Shown here one piece after another: positions 18,636 to 28,291 of a stretch of DNA of 64,000 nt (positions within the stretch are counted from its first letter, which is position 1; each line of letters begins with the position of its first letter). The position numbers were made by a program, and so were the translations under genes. Where the stretch lies: the NCBI GenBank assembly GCA_947168065.1, contig CAMVKH010000006.1:84559-148558 (forward strand), given 5' to 3'. The notes below the pieces were generated by a model. That model did no database searches. It was not told the origin of the DNA and saw only the letters and a list, made by a program, of their open reading frames with translations. This DNA comes from an uncultured Bacteroidales bacterium. GTDB taxonomy: Bacteria; Bacteroidota; Bacteroidia; Bacteroidales; UBA932.

Positions 18636-21170
18636 TTATTGATTGTTGTTTTCTGTTTCCGTATTGTTTTCGGGAAGCTCGGGACTTTCCGTTTCTTCTT
18701 CTTTGTTGACGACGCAGACGGCTGCGATACTGTCACCTTCGCGGATGCTGATGAGTTTCACGCCTTGGGTCGCTCTGCCCGCCACCCGGATGCTGTCGGC
18801 CGGCATGCGGATCGTGACGCCCGAACGGTTGATGATCATCAGGTCGTTTTCGTCGCTGACAGCCTTCAATGCAATAAGTTTGCCAGTCTTGTCAGTAATG
18901 TTGATGGTCTTCACACCCTTGCTGCCACGATGGGTCTTGCGATATTCCTCAAGGTCAGAGCGTTTGCCGAATCCATTCTCGCTGACGACGAGGATGTCCT
19001 GCGGCTTGAGCGCCTGCTCTTCAGGATCGATGCAGACCATGCCGACCACATAGTCGTCCGCTTCCAGGTCGATGCCGCGGACGCCCGTGGAATTACGGCC
19101 GATGGCGCGGGCTTCCTCTTCTTCGAAGCGGCAGCACTTGCCCTGGTTGCCGGCCAGCAGAATCTCGCAGCTGCCGCTGGTGAGGGCGGCGCCGATCAGG
19201 GCGTCGCCTTCGCGCAGGTTGACGGCGATGATACCGTTGGCACGCGGGCGGGAGTACGCCTCGAGCAGGGTCTTCTTGATCGTGCCGTTCGAGGTGGCCA
19301 GGACCACATAGTGGCTGTTGGTGAATTCTTTGTCGTCGAGATCCTGCACGTTGAGGTAGGCCTGGATGCGGTCTTCCTGGGTGAGGGGCAGGATGTTCTG
19401 GATGGCGCGGCCCTTCGAGGCCTTGGCGCCTTCCGGAATCTCGTATACCTTGAGCCAGAAGCACTTGCCGCTCTGCGTGAAGAACATGAGCGTGCTGTGC
19501 ATATTGGCCACGTAGATATGTTCGATGAAATCTTCGTCGCGGGTGGTGCTGCCCTTGGCGCCGATGCCGCCGCGGCTCTGCGAGCGGTATTCGGACAGGC
19601 TGGTGCGCTTGATGTAGCCGTAGTGCGAGATGGTGATCACCACATCTTCGTTGGGATAGAAGTCTTCGGGGTTGAAATCTTCCGCCGAGAGGGCGATCTC
19701 GGAGCGGCGCGGGTCGCCGTATTTCTCCTTGAGTTCCTGCAGCTCGTCCTTGATGATGCCCAGCTGCATGGCTTCGCTGCCCAGCACCTGCTGGTAGTAA
19801 GCGATCAGTTTCTCGAGTTCGTCGTATTCGGCCTGCAGCTTGTCGCGTTCCAGGCCGGTGAGCTGGCGGAGGCGCATCTCCACGATGGCGTCTGCCTGCT
19901 CCACGGTGAAGCCGAACTGCTCCACGAGGCCGTCGCGGGCGTCCGCCACGCTGCGGGAGGCGCGGATCAGGGCGATGATCTCGTCGATGATGTCGAGGGC
20001 CTTGAGCAGGCCTTCGAGGATGTGGGCGCGCTTGAGGGCCTTGTTGAGCTCGAACCTGGTGCGGCGAACGATCACTTCGTGGCGGTGGCGCACGAAATAT
20101 TTGATGAGCTGCTTGAGGTTGAGCTGGCGCGGGCGGCCGTCCACCAGGGCGATGTTGTTGACCGAGAAGCTGGACTGCAGCGGGGTGAACTTGAACAGGC
20201 TGTTGAGCACCACGTTCGAAGGAGCGCCCTGCTTCAGCTTGATGACGATGCGCATGCCGTCGCGGTCGCTCTCGTCATTGATATAGGAGATGCCGTCGAG
20301 TTTCTTGCTTTCCACCAGCTCGGCGATGCGCTCGATGAGCTCGCGTTTGTTGATGGTGTAGGGGATCTCCGTCACCACGATGGTCTCGCGGCCGGAGGAC
20401 GACACTTCGATGTTGGTCTTGGAACGGATGACGATGCGGCCGCGGCCCGTCTCGAAGGCGTCGCGGATGCCGCGCGTGCCCTGGATGATGCCGCCGGTGG
20501 GGAAGTCCGGGCCCTTGATGTGTTCCATCAGGCCGTCCACGTCGATATCCGGGTTGTCGATGTAGGCGCAGATCGCGTCACAGCATTCGCCGAGGTTGTG
20601 CGGGGCCATGTTGGTGGCCATGCCCACGGCGATACCGTTGGAACCGTTCATCAGCAGCAACGGCGCCTTGGCCGGCAGCACGGTCGGTTCCTGGAGCGAT
20701 TCGTCGAAGTTCGGCTTGAAATCCACGGTGTCCTTGTCGAGGTCGGCCAGTACTTCCTCGGCCAGCTTCTGCAGCTTGGCCTCGGTGTATCGCATGGCTG
20801 CCACGGGGTCGCCGTCGATCGAACCGAAGTTGCCCTGTCCGTGGACCAGCAGGTAGCGCAGGTTCCAGGGCTGGGCGAGGCGGGCCATGGCGTCATAGAC
20901 GCTGGCGTCGCCGTGCGGGTGGTATTTACCGAGGACGTCGCCGACGATACGCGCCGACTTCTTCACGCCTCCGCTATAGGTCACGCCGAGGTTGCTCATG
21001 CCGAACAGCACGCGGCGGTGTACAGGTTTCAATCCGTCCCGGACATCGGGGAGGGCTCGGGCCACGATCACTGACATGGAATAGTCAATGTAGGCCGACT
21101 TCATCTCATTTTCAATGTTGATAGGAATGATCCTACCGCCGGTCTCTTCTACTGTCTCTTCAATATCCAT
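18636..21170 (-). CDS. gyrA: DNA gyrase subunit A
   Basis: This 844-residue protein matches GyrA, the DNA-breakage subunit of the A2B2 gyrase that introduces negative supercoils. The winged-helix/tower region contains [13 protein letters not shown], the quinolone-resistance-determining segment and AAMRYTE with the catalytic Tyr. The C-terminal beta-pinwheel carries a GyrA-box-like SRGGIGAKG, which supports gyrase rather than topoisomerase IV. In the resistance region the motif is [10 protein letters not shown]: the position equivalent to E. coli Ser83 is Ala89, followed by Ser90. The gene is divergent from clpC across 131 bases. Confidence 0.96.
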   Translation of the reverse strand: MDIEETVEETGGRIIPINIENEMKSAYIDYSMSVIVARALPDVRDGLKPVHRRVLFGMSNLGVTYSGGVKKSARIVGDVLGKYHPHGDASVYDAMARLAQPWNLRYLLVHGQGNFGSIDGDPVAAMRYTEAKLQKLAEEVLADLDKDTVDFKPNFDESLQEPTVLPAKAPLLLMNGSNGIAVGMATNMAPHNLGECCDAICAYIDNPDIDVDGLMEHIKGPDFPTGGIIQGTRGIRDAFETGRGRIVIRSKTNIEVSSSGRETIVVTEIPYTINKRELIERIAELVESKKLDGISYINDESDRDGMRIVIKLKQGAPSNVVLNSLFKFTPLQSSFSVNNIALVDGRPRQLNLKQLIKYFVRHRHEVIVRRTRFELNKALKRAHILEGLLKALDIIDEIIALIRASRSVADARDGLVEQFGFTVEQADAIVEMRLRQLTGLERDKLQAEYDELEKLIAYYQQVLGSEAMQLGIIKDELQELKEKYGDPRRSEIALSAEDFNPEDFYPNEDVVITISHYGYIKRTSLSEYRSQSRGGIGAKGSTTRDEDFIEHIYVANMHSTLMFFTQSGKCFWLKVYEIPEGAKASKGRAIQNILPLTQEDRIQAYLNVQDLDDKEFTNSHYVVLATSNGTIKKTLLEAYSRPRANGIIAVNLREGDALIGAALTSGSCEILLAGNQGKCCRFEEEEARAIGRNSTGVRGIDLEADDYVVGMVCIDPEEQALKPQDILVVSENGFGKRSDLEEYRKTHRGSKGVKTINITDKTGKLIALKAVSDENDLMIINRSGVTIRMPADSIRVAGRATQGVKLISIREGDSIAAVCVVNKEEETESPELPENNTETENNNQ

Positions 21171-21301
21171 TTCTTACTTTTTTGTGCTTGCAAAATATCG
21201 TGTAAAAATACGAATAATTCATGAGGAATACAAATTATTATTACGGCAAAATTTTTGCTATCTTGCGAACCATTCGAAATGAACTGACAACAAGTTGAAA
21301 A
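21171..21301. promoter_or_regulatory. Divergent gyrA / clpC intergenic region with a weak plus-strand -7 box
   Basis: This AT-rich region should hold both promoters. On the plus strand TATCTTGC at 21259-21266 is a degenerate TAnnTTTG, 35 bases from the clpC start. No -33 box and no exact minus-strand match were found. Confidence 0.35.
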
Positions 21302-23761
21302 ATGGACAACGGATATTCCAATGAAGTGAAGATCGTGCTCAACTACGCGCTCGAAGAAGCGGCGCGGCTGGGCAGTTACATAGCCACCCCCGACCACCTC
21401 TTTCTCGGCATCCTGCGCTACCGCGAATCCGACGCCGTCAGGATTCTCGAAGGCCTGGGCGTGGACATTCGCAGAGTCAAGAAGGAGATCGAAGACAAGA
21501 TTGCCGCACCCGTCCCCATCGCCTTCGGGCAAAGGGGCTCTATCTCGCTGAGCGAGAAGTCCCAGGAGATTCTGCTGGCATGCCGTCGCATGCATGGGGA
21601 AGTGACGCCGGCCCAGCTGATGGCCGAGATTCTCATGACCTGGCACGGGGCCTGTACCACGGCGCTCGAAAGCAGCAATATCGACCTGGCCAAGCTGCCC
21701 GGCAAACTGCGCGAAGTGATGGAGCAGACCATGATGTCGGCGGCCGACGGCGCAGACGAAGCCGAGACAGACGACGCTTCGCCGGCCGCGCCGGCCGGCG
21801 CCAGGGGGACTGACAAAAAGTCACTGGTCGAGTCGTACGGCTTCGACCTGACACGGGCGGCTGTCAGCGGAGAACTCGATCCGGTGGTGGGACGCGAGGC
21901 GGAGATCGAGCGCCTGGCCCAGATTCTGAGCCGCCGCAAGAAAAATAATCCCGTACTCATCGGCGAGTCGGGTTCCGGCAAGTCGGCGGTGGTGGAGGGG
22001 CTGGCCCTGCGCATCGCCGCCAAGAACGTGCCGCGCTCCCTGCTTTCAAAGCGCGTCATCTCGCTCGACATGGGCTCGCTGGTGGCGGGGACCAAGTACC
22101 GCGGTCAGTTTGAGGAACGGGTCAAGGCCATCCTGACGGAGATCAAGAAGAACCCCGACCTGATCCTCTTCATCGACGAGCTCCATACCATCGTGGGCGC
22201 CGGCAGTTCGCCGGGCTCGCTCGACGCGGCCAACCTGCTGAAGCCGGCCCTCGCCCGCGGGCAGATCCAGTGCATCGGCGCTACGACCCTCGACGAGTAC
22301 CGCGAACATATCGAGAAGGATGCGGCCCTGGAACGCCGCTTCCAGAAAATACTGGTGGAGCCCACCGACTACGCGCAGACCCTCGCCATCCTGCAAGGTA
22401 TCAAAACGCGCTACGAGGAGTACCATCACGTGCGCTATACCGATGCGGCCATCAAGGCCTGTATCACGATGTCGCAGCGCTACATCTCGGACCGCTGCCT
22501 GCCCGACAAGGCCATAGACGTGCTGGACGAGGCGGGTGCCCGCGTGCACATCGGCGACATGAAGGGCTCCGATGAGGCCGTGCGTCTGGAGAGCGACCTG
22601 GAGCCGATCCGGGCCGAAAAACGCCAGGCCGCCCGGGCCGGCGACTTCAAGCGGGCCGCGGAACTGCACCGGCTGGAGCAGGAGAAGGAGCAGGCGGTGG
22701 CCGAGGCGGTCAAGAGCGTTGCTGCCGAGGAGGAACCGTTCCGCACGGTCGACGAAGACACGGTCTCGCGCGTGGTCTCGGTCATGACGGGCATTCCGGT
22801 CTACAAGGTGGCCGAGAGCGAAGGTGAGCGGCTGCTGAAAATGGAAGAGGTGCTGCGTGGCGTGGTCGTGGGACAGGACGAGGCGCTGGCGAAGGTGGTG
22901 AAGGCCATCCGCCGCAACCGGGCCGGCCTCAAGGATCCGAACAAGCCCATCGGCACCTTCCTCTTCCTGGGCCCGACAGGCGTCGGCAAGACGCATCTGG
23001 CCAAGAAGATTGCGGAATACATGTTCGACTCGGCCGACAACATTATCCGGATCGACATGAGCGAATACGGGGAGAAATTCTCTTCCAGCCGGCTCATCGG
23101 CGCGCCTCCGGGCTATGTTGGCTACAACGAGGGCGGCCAGCTCAGCGAACAGGTGCGGCGCAAGCCATATTCGGTGGTGTTGCTCGACGAGGTCGAGAAG
23201 GCGCATCCGGACATCTTCAATCTCCTGCTGCAGGTGCTCGACGAAGGACGCCTGACGGACAGTGCGGGCCGCTACATCGACTTCAAGAACACAATCCTGA
23301 TCCTGACCTCGAACGTGGGCAGCCGCGAACTGAAGGATTTCGGCCGGGGCATCGGTTTCTCGACGGGTACCGAAGATCGTTCGGCTTCGCAAAATGCACT
23401 GATCGACAAAGCGTTGGGTAAGGTCTTTACGCCGGAGTTCCTGAACCGCCTCGATGAACAGATCTACTTCAATTCGCTTTCGCAGGAGGACATCTACCAG
23501 ATCATCGACATCGAGCTGAAGGAGCTGCACGGCCGCATGAAGGAGCTGGGCTATGCGTTGTCGATCGACAAGGCGGCCAAGAAGTTCATCGCCGATGTGG
23601 GCTACGATCCGAAGTTCGGCGCCCGGCCGCTGAAGCGGGCTATCCAACGCTATGTCGAGGACCCGGTTTCGGAGGTCATCATCGAGGGCATCCCCGCCGG
23701 CTCGAAGCTGAAGGTCAAGCTCGGAAAAGACAAGAACTCAACCACGGTCGTCGTTCAATAA
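21302..23761 (+). CDS. clpC: ATP-dependent Clp protease ATP-binding subunit, ClpC type
   Basis: This 819-residue AAA+ unfoldase has two Clp-N repeats (residues 1-140) and AAA-1 with Walker A GESGSGKS (221-228) and Walker [11 protein letters not shown] short middle domain with a UVR-like helix follows ([19 protein letters not shown]). AAA-2 has Walker A GPTGVGKT (557-564), the GYVGYNEGG pore loop and Walker [13 protein letters not shown]. The loop starting [10 protein letters not shown] sits where ClpC carries its ClpP-docking tripeptide, so it probably feeds ClpP rather than acting as a ClpB disaggregase. No clpP or adaptor gene is nearby. A palindromic element begins two bases after the stop. 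Confidence 0.93.
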   Translation: MDNGYSNEVKIVLNYALEEAARLGSYIATPDHLFLGILRYRESDAVRILEGLGVDIRRVKKEIEDKIAAPVPIAFGQRGSISLSEKSQEILLACRRMHGEVTPAQLMAEILMTWHGACTTALESSNIDLAKLPGKLREVMEQTMMSAADGADEAETDDASPAAPAGARGTDKKSLVESYGFDLTRAAVSGELDPVVGREAEIERLAQILSRRKKNNPVLIGESGSGKSAVVEGLALRIAAKNVPRSLLSKRVISLDMGSLVAGTKYRGQFEERVKAILTEIKKNPDLILFIDELHTIVGAGSSPGSLDAANLLKPALARGQIQCIGATTLDEYREHIEKDAALERRFQKILVEPTDYAQTLAILQGIKTRYEEYHHVRYTDAAIKACITMSQRYISDRCLPDKAIDVLDEAGARVHIGDMKGSDEAVRLESDLEPIRAEKRQAARAGDFKRAAELHRLEQEKEQAVAEAVKSVAAEEEPFRTVDEDTVSRVVSVMTGIPVYKVAESEGERLLKMEEVLRGVVVGQDEALAKVVKAIRRNRAGLKDPNKPIGTFLFLGPTGVGKTHLAKKIAEYMFDSADNIIRIDMSEYGEKFSSSRLIGAPPGYVGYNEGGQLSEQVRRKPYSVVLLDEVEKAHPDIFNLLLQVLDEGRLTDSAGRYIDFKNTILILTSNVGSRELKDFGRGIGFSTGTEDRSASQNALIDKALGKVFTPEFLNRLDEQIYFNSLSQEDIYQIIDIELKELHGRMKELGYALSIDKAAKKFIADVGYDPKFGARPLKRAIQRYVEDPVSEVIIEGIPAGSKLKVKLGKDKNSTTVVVQ

Positions 23762-23763
23762 AC

Positions 23764-23863
23764 GGCGGACCTTATGGCCGAGGCGATTTCAGAACCCTCG
23801 TGGCTGTCGGGCACTCGCCACGAGGAACACTGAAATCTCCACCAGGCCAACGCCCGGTCCGCC
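23764..23863. other. Nested-palindrome intergenic element C after clpC
   Basis: These 100 bases form one long stem built from four exact complementary pairs in the correct nested order: GGCGGACC (23764-23771) with GGTCCGCC (23856-23863); TGGCC (23775-23779) with GGCCA (23845-23849); GATTTCAG (23785-23792) with CTGAAATC (23830-23837); and CCTCGTGGC (23796-23804) with GCCACGAGG (23817-23825), closing a 12-base loop. It starts two bases after the clpC stop and has no T-run. It could be a 3' stabilising or terminator structure, a small RNA or a palindromic repeat. Confidence 0.65.
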
Positions 23864-23914
23864 CTGAATGTATCTGTGGCAGAAAGTATATTGATTATCA
23901 ATCTTTTAAACAAA

Positions 23915-23942
23915 TCCGCTTGTGTAAAAATGCGCAAGCGGA
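23915..23942 (+). promoter_or_regulatory. Leader hairpin before the GDSL hydrolase gene
   Basis: TCCGCTTG (23915-23922) pairs exactly with CAAGCGGA (23935-23942) around a 12-base A-rich loop. The hairpin ends 13 bases before the ATG at 23956, so it could influence translation. No consensus promoter was found in 23864-23914. Confidence 0.4.
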
Positions 23943-23955
23943 ATCGGGTAAGACT

Positions 23956-24696
23956 ATGAGTATCAGAAGGGTTTGTGCCACGCTGCTTGTGGCTGTCTGT
24001 ATGATGTGGGCTGCCGCTCCAGGCCAGGCGCAGGATTGGGGCGGGCTGCAGCGCTTTGCCGCTGCGAATGCGGGACTCCCGCCGGCTGTCGAAGGGCAGC
24101 CGCGTGTGGTCCTGCTGGGCGATTCAATCACGGAAATCTGGCCCGACCGGCATCCGTCGTTTTTCGAGGAGACCGGTTATATCGGCCGCGGCATCAGCGG
24201 CCAGGTGTCGGCACAGATGCTGGTCCGTTTCCGGCAGGATGTCATCGGGCTGAAGCCGGCGGTGGTGGTTATCAATGCCGGGACCAATGATGTGGCGGAG
24301 AACCAGGGCCCGTATGACGAAGACTTCACCTTCGGCAACATCGTTTCGATGACCGAGCTGGCGCAGGCCAACGGCATCGCCGTCGTCCTGACTTCGGTGC
24401 TGCCCGCCGCCGCGTTCCGCTGGCGTCCGGCCATCACCGATGCGGCCGACAAGATTGCCTCCCTCAATGCCCGGATCCGGGCTTATGCGGCAGAGAAGGG
24501 GATTCCTTATGTCGATTATTACGCGGCACTGGTTGTGGACAATCCGTCCCGCGCCCTCGATCCGGCCTATTCCAACGATGGCGTCCACCCGGTGGCGGCC
24601 GGTTATGCGCAGATGGAGCCGCTGGTTGTCCAGGCCATCGACAAAGCCCTCAAGAAAGCTTGCACCACCGGCGACGACTGCGATTGCTGTAAGTAA
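23956..24696 (+). CDS. Secreted SGNH/GDSL-family hydrolase
   Basis: The ATG at 23956 gives a signal peptide (ATLLVAVCMMWAAAPGQAQ) and a 246-residue product. All four SGNH blocks are visible: GDSITEIW (catalytic Ser), the Gly of GRGISGQVS, GTND (Asn) and DGVHP (Asp and His). This group includes lysophospholipases, acetylesterases and platelet-activating-factor acetylhydrolase-like proteins; in Bacteroidales it often acts on acetylated sugars. The C-terminal tail is Cys-rich (CTTGDDCDCCK). Substrate unknown. The next gene starts 28 bases later. Confidence 0.88.
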   Translation: MSIRRVCATLLVAVCMMWAAAPGQAQDWGGLQRFAAANAGLPPAVEGQPRVVLLGDSITEIWPDRHPSFFEETGYIGRGISGQVSAQMLVRFRQDVIGLKPAVVVINAGTNDVAENQGPYDEDFTFGNIVSMTELAQANGIAVVLTSVLPAAAFRWRPAITDAADKIASLNARIRAYAAEKGIPYVDYYAALVVDNPSRALDPAYSNDGVHPVAAGYAQMEPLVVQAIDKALKKACTTGDDCDCCK

Positions 24697-24724
24697 TAAG
24701 AAATATCCAAAGAAACTAAAGCCC

Positions 24725-25147
24725 ATGGCCAGCGTCTATGTCGCCTCCAGTTGGAGGAATTCCTATCAGCCTGAAGTTGTTGCGCGATTGCGCGCGGCGG
24801 GGCACGAAGTATATGATTTCCGTAATCCGGAAGAGAATCCCGGAGGATTCCATTGGGCGGATGTCGCCCCGGATTGGCAGGAATGGTCGCCCCGGGAATA
24901 TATCGACCATTTGGATCATCCTGTGGCGGAGAAAGGCTTTGCAGCCGATCTGCGGGCGATGGAGCGGGCTGACTGCTGTGTCCTCGTGCTGCCTTGTGGC
25001 CGCAGCGCTCATACCGAGGCCGGCTGGTTTGCCGGCCGAGGCTTGAAGACCATTGTCTATATTCCTGAGAAACAGGAGCCCGAATTGATGTACAAACTCT
25101 TCGATGCCGTCGTCGACAGCGTCGATGATATCCTGAAACTGCTGTAA
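24725..25147 (+). CDS. Nucleoside 2-deoxyribosyltransferase-like protein
   Basis: The ATG at 24725 gives a 140-residue protein starting MASVYVASSWRNSYQP; the frame extends far upstream only through the previous gene. VYVASSWRN, the GHEVYDFRNP strand-loop, the DLRAMERADCCVLVLPCGRSAHTE block and the GLKTIVYIP strand match the nucleoside 2-deoxyribosyltransferase-like Rossmann fold, in which a Glu near the 'S-x-H-x-E' block is the nucleophile. It lies four bases before a PfkB-type kinase and psuG, which fits a role in nucleoside or modified-nucleoside salvage. Family membership is moderately sure, activity is not. Confidence 0.7.
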   Translation: MASVYVASSWRNSYQPEVVARLRAAGHEVYDFRNPEENPGGFHWADVAPDWQEWSPREYIDHLDHPVAEKGFAADLRAMERADCCVLVLPCGRSAHTEAGWFAGRGLKTIVYIPEKQEPELMYKLFDAVVDSVDDILKLL

Positions 25148-25151
25148 GGGC

Positions 25152-26003
25152 ATGAAAGTCTGTGTCATCGGCGGCGCCAACGTGGATATCACGGCCACTT
25201 CAAGAAACGCTTTCGTGGCGCACGATTCGAATCCCGGCGAGGTGCGGCTCTCGTTCGGCGGTGTGGGACGCAATATCGCGCACAACCTGGCGCTGCTGGG
25301 CGATGAGGTATGCTTCGTCACGCGTTTCGGCGGCGACGCCTTCGGGCAGATGCTCCGTACATCATGCCACGAAATCGGGATGGATATCTCGCTCTGCGAG
25401 ACCTGTCCCACTTTACCCAGCGCCTGTTTCGCCAGCCTGAATGACTGCAGCGGAGAAATGATGGGCGGTGTGGCTGACATGGCCGTAACCGAAAGCATCT
25501 CCACGGAATGGTTGGCAGCGCGCATCGACCTTGTCAACAGGGCTGATACCGTGGTCGCCGATACGAACCTGTTGCCTGAAACCCTGGCCTGGCTCATCGA
25601 CCATGTGACAGTTCCCCTCTACATCGATGCCGTGTCCGGTCCCAAGTCGGTCCGGCTGGCAAAAGCGCTGGAAATAAGCGTGTCTAAACATGTATACGCA
25701 TTTAAATGTAACGTGCTGGAGGCGCGGACGCTCTCCGAAGTGACCCACTTTACCAGGCGCTTCATCACGCGCGGTGCCGACGGACTCGAGGTGACGGCAG
25801 ACGGTCGAACTTACCTGTTTCCGGCGCTTCCCTGCGCAGTCCGCAATGCAACAGGCGGCGGCGATGCGTTGCTGGCCGGCATTGTCCATGCGGGTCCCGG
25901 CGCCACCGTGGACGAAGCCGCCCGCATCGGCCTGCTCTGCGCCCGCTGTGCGGTGGAATCGGACGAAGCCGTCAACGAACAATTGAAGTATCTCCAATTA
26001 TGA
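25152..26003 (+). CDS. psuK: PfkB-family carbohydrate kinase, probable pseudouridine kinase
   Basis: This 283-residue ribokinase-fold protein starts VCVIGGANVDITATS and has the PfkB signature GGVGRNIAHNLALLG near residue 37. The C-terminal signature is NATGGGDALLAGIV, with the catalytic Asp in the anion-hole motif. Pseudouridine kinase makes pseudouridine 5'-phosphate, the substrate of PsuG. The assignment rests on the four-base overlap (ATGA) with psuG; the sequence alone would say only PfkB family. Confidence 0.85.
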   Translation: MKVCVIGGANVDITATSRNAFVAHDSNPGEVRLSFGGVGRNIAHNLALLGDEVCFVTRFGGDAFGQMLRTSCHEIGMDISLCETCPTLPSACFASLNDCSGEMMGGVADMAVTESISTEWLAARIDLVNRADTVVADTNLLPETLAWLIDHVTVPLYIDAVSGPKSVRLAKALEISVSKHVYAFKCNVLEARTLSEVTHFTRRFITRGADGLEVTADGRTYLFPALPCAVRNATGGGDALLAGIVHAGPGATVDEAARIGLLCARCAVESDEAVNEQLKYLQL

Positions 26004-26914
26004 AAGAATATCTGGAACTCTCCCCGGCCGTAAAGGCCGCCCTGCTGGCCGGCGATCCCGTCGTTGCGCTGGAATCGACCATCATTTCCCATGGAATGCC
26101 CTATCCGCAGAACGTAGAAACCGCTTTGCGGGTGGAGGAGGCCGTGCGACAGGCCGGTGCCGTGCCGGCCACGATCTGTGTCATCAAGGGCAAACTGAAA
26201 GCGGGCCTGACGGTCGATGAAATCGAGTATCTCGGCAAGAACGGGCCGGCTGTCACGAAGGCCTCGCGCCGCGACCTCCCCGTGCTGGTTGCCCGCAGCG
26301 CCGACGGCGCCACTACGGTGGCTACCACGATGATTATTGCTCATCTGGCAGGTATTCAGGTATTTGCTACTGGTGGCATCGGTGGTGTGCACCGCGGTGC
26401 CGAGACCACGATGGATATCTCGGCCGACCTGGAAGAACTCGGCCGTACGCCCGTGATGGTCATCTGTGCCGGTGCCAAGGCCATTCTCGACCTGGGCCTG
26501 ACGCTGGAGTATCTGGAAACCAAGGGAGTGCCCGTCATCGGCTACGGGACGGAAGAGCTCCCGGCCTTCTACACCCGCACCAGCGGCTTCCGGGTGGACT
26601 ATCGCATCGATACGCCCGAAGAACTCGCTGCGGCTTTCCGCGCGCAGCAGGAAATGGGCCTGGGCGGCGGCATGCTCGTCACCAATCCGATTCCGGAGGA
26701 ATATTCCATGGATCCCGTCCGCATCAACGCGGCCATTGACCAGGCCGTCGCTGATTCCCGGCGTCTGGGCATCCACGGCAAGGAAACAACACCTTATCTG
26801 CTCGCCCGCGTGAAGGAACTGACTGGCGGCGATTCCCTGGACGCCAACATCCAGCTCGTCCTCAACAACGCCCGCCTGGCCGCCCGCACCGCCGCTGCAT
26901 TGGCCCGCCGTTAA
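26000..26914 (+). CDS. psuG: Pseudouridine-5'-phosphate glycosidase
   Basis: This 304-residue protein matches PsuG, which cleaves the C-C glycosidic bond of pseudouridine 5'-phosphate to uracil and ribose 5-phosphate. ALESTIISHGMPYPQN, TKASRRDLP, the ATGGIGGVHRGAETTMDISADL block and the GKETTPYLLARV tail are family hallmarks, with the Glu and Lys of the first two blocks near the active site. It is translationally coupled to the kinase and completes a minimal pseudouridine catabolic pair. Its TAA stop shares TTAA (26911-26914) with the stop of the convergent peptidase. Confidence 0.95.
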   Translation: MKEYLELSPAVKAALLAGDPVVALESTIISHGMPYPQNVETALRVEEAVRQAGAVPATICVIKGKLKAGLTVDEIEYLGKNGPAVTKASRRDLPVLVARSADGATTVATTMIIAHLAGIQVFATGGIGGVHRGAETTMDISADLEELGRTPVMVICAGAKAILDLGLTLEYLETKGVPVIGYGTEELPAFYTRTSGFRVDYRIDTPEELAAAFRAQQEMGLGGGMLVTNPIPEEYSMDPVRINAAIDQAVADSRRLGIHGKETTPYLLARVKELTGGDSLDANIQLVLNNARLAARTAAALARR

Positions 26915-28194
26915 ATGCCAGAAGATGTGTCCCGCTCGATGAAGCCCGTCACCAGCTTGAAGACAGGGATGTAACTGTCGAATTTCACGGTCTTCATGTT
27001 GTCGGACGGAGTATGATAGTACGGGAAGGCGTCGCCCTCCTGGTTTTCCAGGAAGATGCAGGGAACGCCGCGGGTGGCGAAAGGATAGTGGTCGCTGTTG
27101 GCGGCCAGCTCGCCCCGGTTCAGCGCTTTGAAAAGTCCCTGCTCCCGGTTGATTTCTTCGAACAGTCCGTATTTTGGCATGCCGGCCTCACTGACTTCGC
27201 AATATTGCACGGGGTTGTTGTCGCCGATCATGTCAAGATTGAACAGGTAGCGGATGTTCTCGAGCGGCACAACAGGAAACTCTGCGAAATAGGTGGAGCC
27301 GCGCAGGTTCGCGTCCTCGCCGGAGAAAGCGATGAAATACATGTCGTACTCCGGCTGGTTTTCCGCATAATACTTCGCGAGCGTGATGATCGCGGCCGTG
27401 CCGGAGGCGTTGTCGTTCGCACCGGGATAATACACCTTCCTGCCGAGGTTGCCCAGGTGGTCGTAATGCGCCGTAAAGACATAGCATGCGTCATGCCGGC
27501 GGCCATAGACCATGGCGATCACGTTCTCCGTCAAATAGCCTTTCAGGAATTGGTTGTCCACGTCGACCCTGACGGTCTTGACGCCGGCAATGGCTTCGGG
27601 GGTTACCCAGATGATGGGTTTGTCGACCACCTTTTCGCCATAGGCCTTGTAGAACTTGATGGGCGAGGTCCACTCGTAGAGCAGGCCCGCGTTCTGGCAG
27701 GCGCCGGCCTTCTGCAATTTGGAGAAGGCGGCCCTGTGCTTGTAGGTGAACCAGAATTCGCAGGATACCAGGCAGTTCGCATATTCAGGCCGTGCCAGAT
27801 CCTCGAACATCCTGTCGGCGTCGAAGTTTGCGGTATCCACGTGATAGACGGGAAATTCGCCATGCACGCCAGGCGAGTATTCGCGCATCGAAAAGTCGTA
27901 GCCGGGTTTCAGCCTGCGCCCGTCAGCCCACATCTCCATCGAACCGTTGAAGGTGTTGATATCCAGCGTGAAGGGCTGCGTAATAACTACGTCCACACCC
28001 GCCTTCTCGAACTCCCGGGCAATGTATTTACCGGCCTTCCGGACACCCTCGCGGGCATAGCCGCGTCCCTGGTATTTCGCGCTGCTGAGCTGCCGCACCA
28101 TTTTCTTGAACTGCGGCAGGTCCTGCGCCTGTACGCAAGGGACCAGCAGCAGGATTGCCAGTGCGGCCAGAAAGATATTGCGAATCGTTTTCAT
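26911..28194 (-). CDS. Secreted M28 family zinc aminopeptidase
   Basis: The start at 28194 gives a signal peptide (MKTIRNIFLAALAILLLVPCVQAQ) and a 427-residue product; codons upstream to 28509 are unlikely. M28 metal-binding blocks are visible in the C-terminal half: FTAHYDHLG (His, Asp), GANDNASGTAAI (Asp), AFSGEDANLRGSTYF (Glu), FNLDMIGDN (Asp) and YYHTPSDN (His). A protease-associated-like domain occupies about residues 110-260. It should release N-terminal amino acids from peptides in the periplasm or outside. It lies divergent from the EamA transporter. Confidence 0.9.
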   Translation of the reverse strand: MKTIRNIFLAALAILLLVPCVQAQDLPQFKKMVRQLSSAKYQGRGYAREGVRKAGKYIAREFEKAGVDVVITQPFTLDINTFNGSMEMWADGRRLKPGYDFSMREYSPGVHGEFPVYHVDTANFDADRMFEDLARPEYANCLVSCEFWFTYKHRAAFSKLQKAGACQNAGLLYEWTSPIKFYKAYGEKVVDKPIIWVTPEAIAGVKTVRVDVDNQFLKGYLTENVIAMVYGRRHDACYVFTAHYDHLGNLGRKVYYPGANDNASGTAAIITLAKYYAENQPEYDMYFIAFSGEDANLRGSTYFAEFPVVPLENIRYLFNLDMIGDNNPVQYCEVSEAGMPKYGLFEEINREQGLFKALNRGELAANSDHYPFATRGVPCIFLENQEGDAFPYYHTPSDNMKTVKFDSYIPVFKLVTGFIERDTSSGI

Positions 28195-28252
28195 GCTCTT
28201 ATCCGTGTAAAAACGTTTATAATCGTTTAATAACATGTAAAAATAGCGATTT

Positions 28253-28285
28253 TTTGCCCAACCCGGGCAAAATTGTTTACTTTTG
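28253..28285 (+). promoter_or_regulatory. Bacteroidota-type promoter of the EamA transporter
   Basis: TTTG (28253-28256), 21 bases, then TACTTTTG (28278-28285), an exact TAnnTTTG. The ATG at 28292 is only six bases further, so the mRNA should be leaderless or nearly so. Confidence 0.65.
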
Positions 28286-28291
28286 CCGGCG

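Noticed and set aside
18354..21074. 906-codon plus-strand frame opposite gyrA
   Set aside because: Antisense shadow of an unmistakable GyrA; composition is His/Asp/Ala-biased with no recognisable motif.
22046..23647. 533-codon minus-strand frame inside clpC
   Set aside because: Shadow of a gene whose Walker motifs are intact on the plus strand.
23764..23863. Element C as 6S RNA or SRP RNA
   Set aside because: It lacks the large central bubble of 6S RNA and the conserved GGAA-type apical region of SRP RNA.
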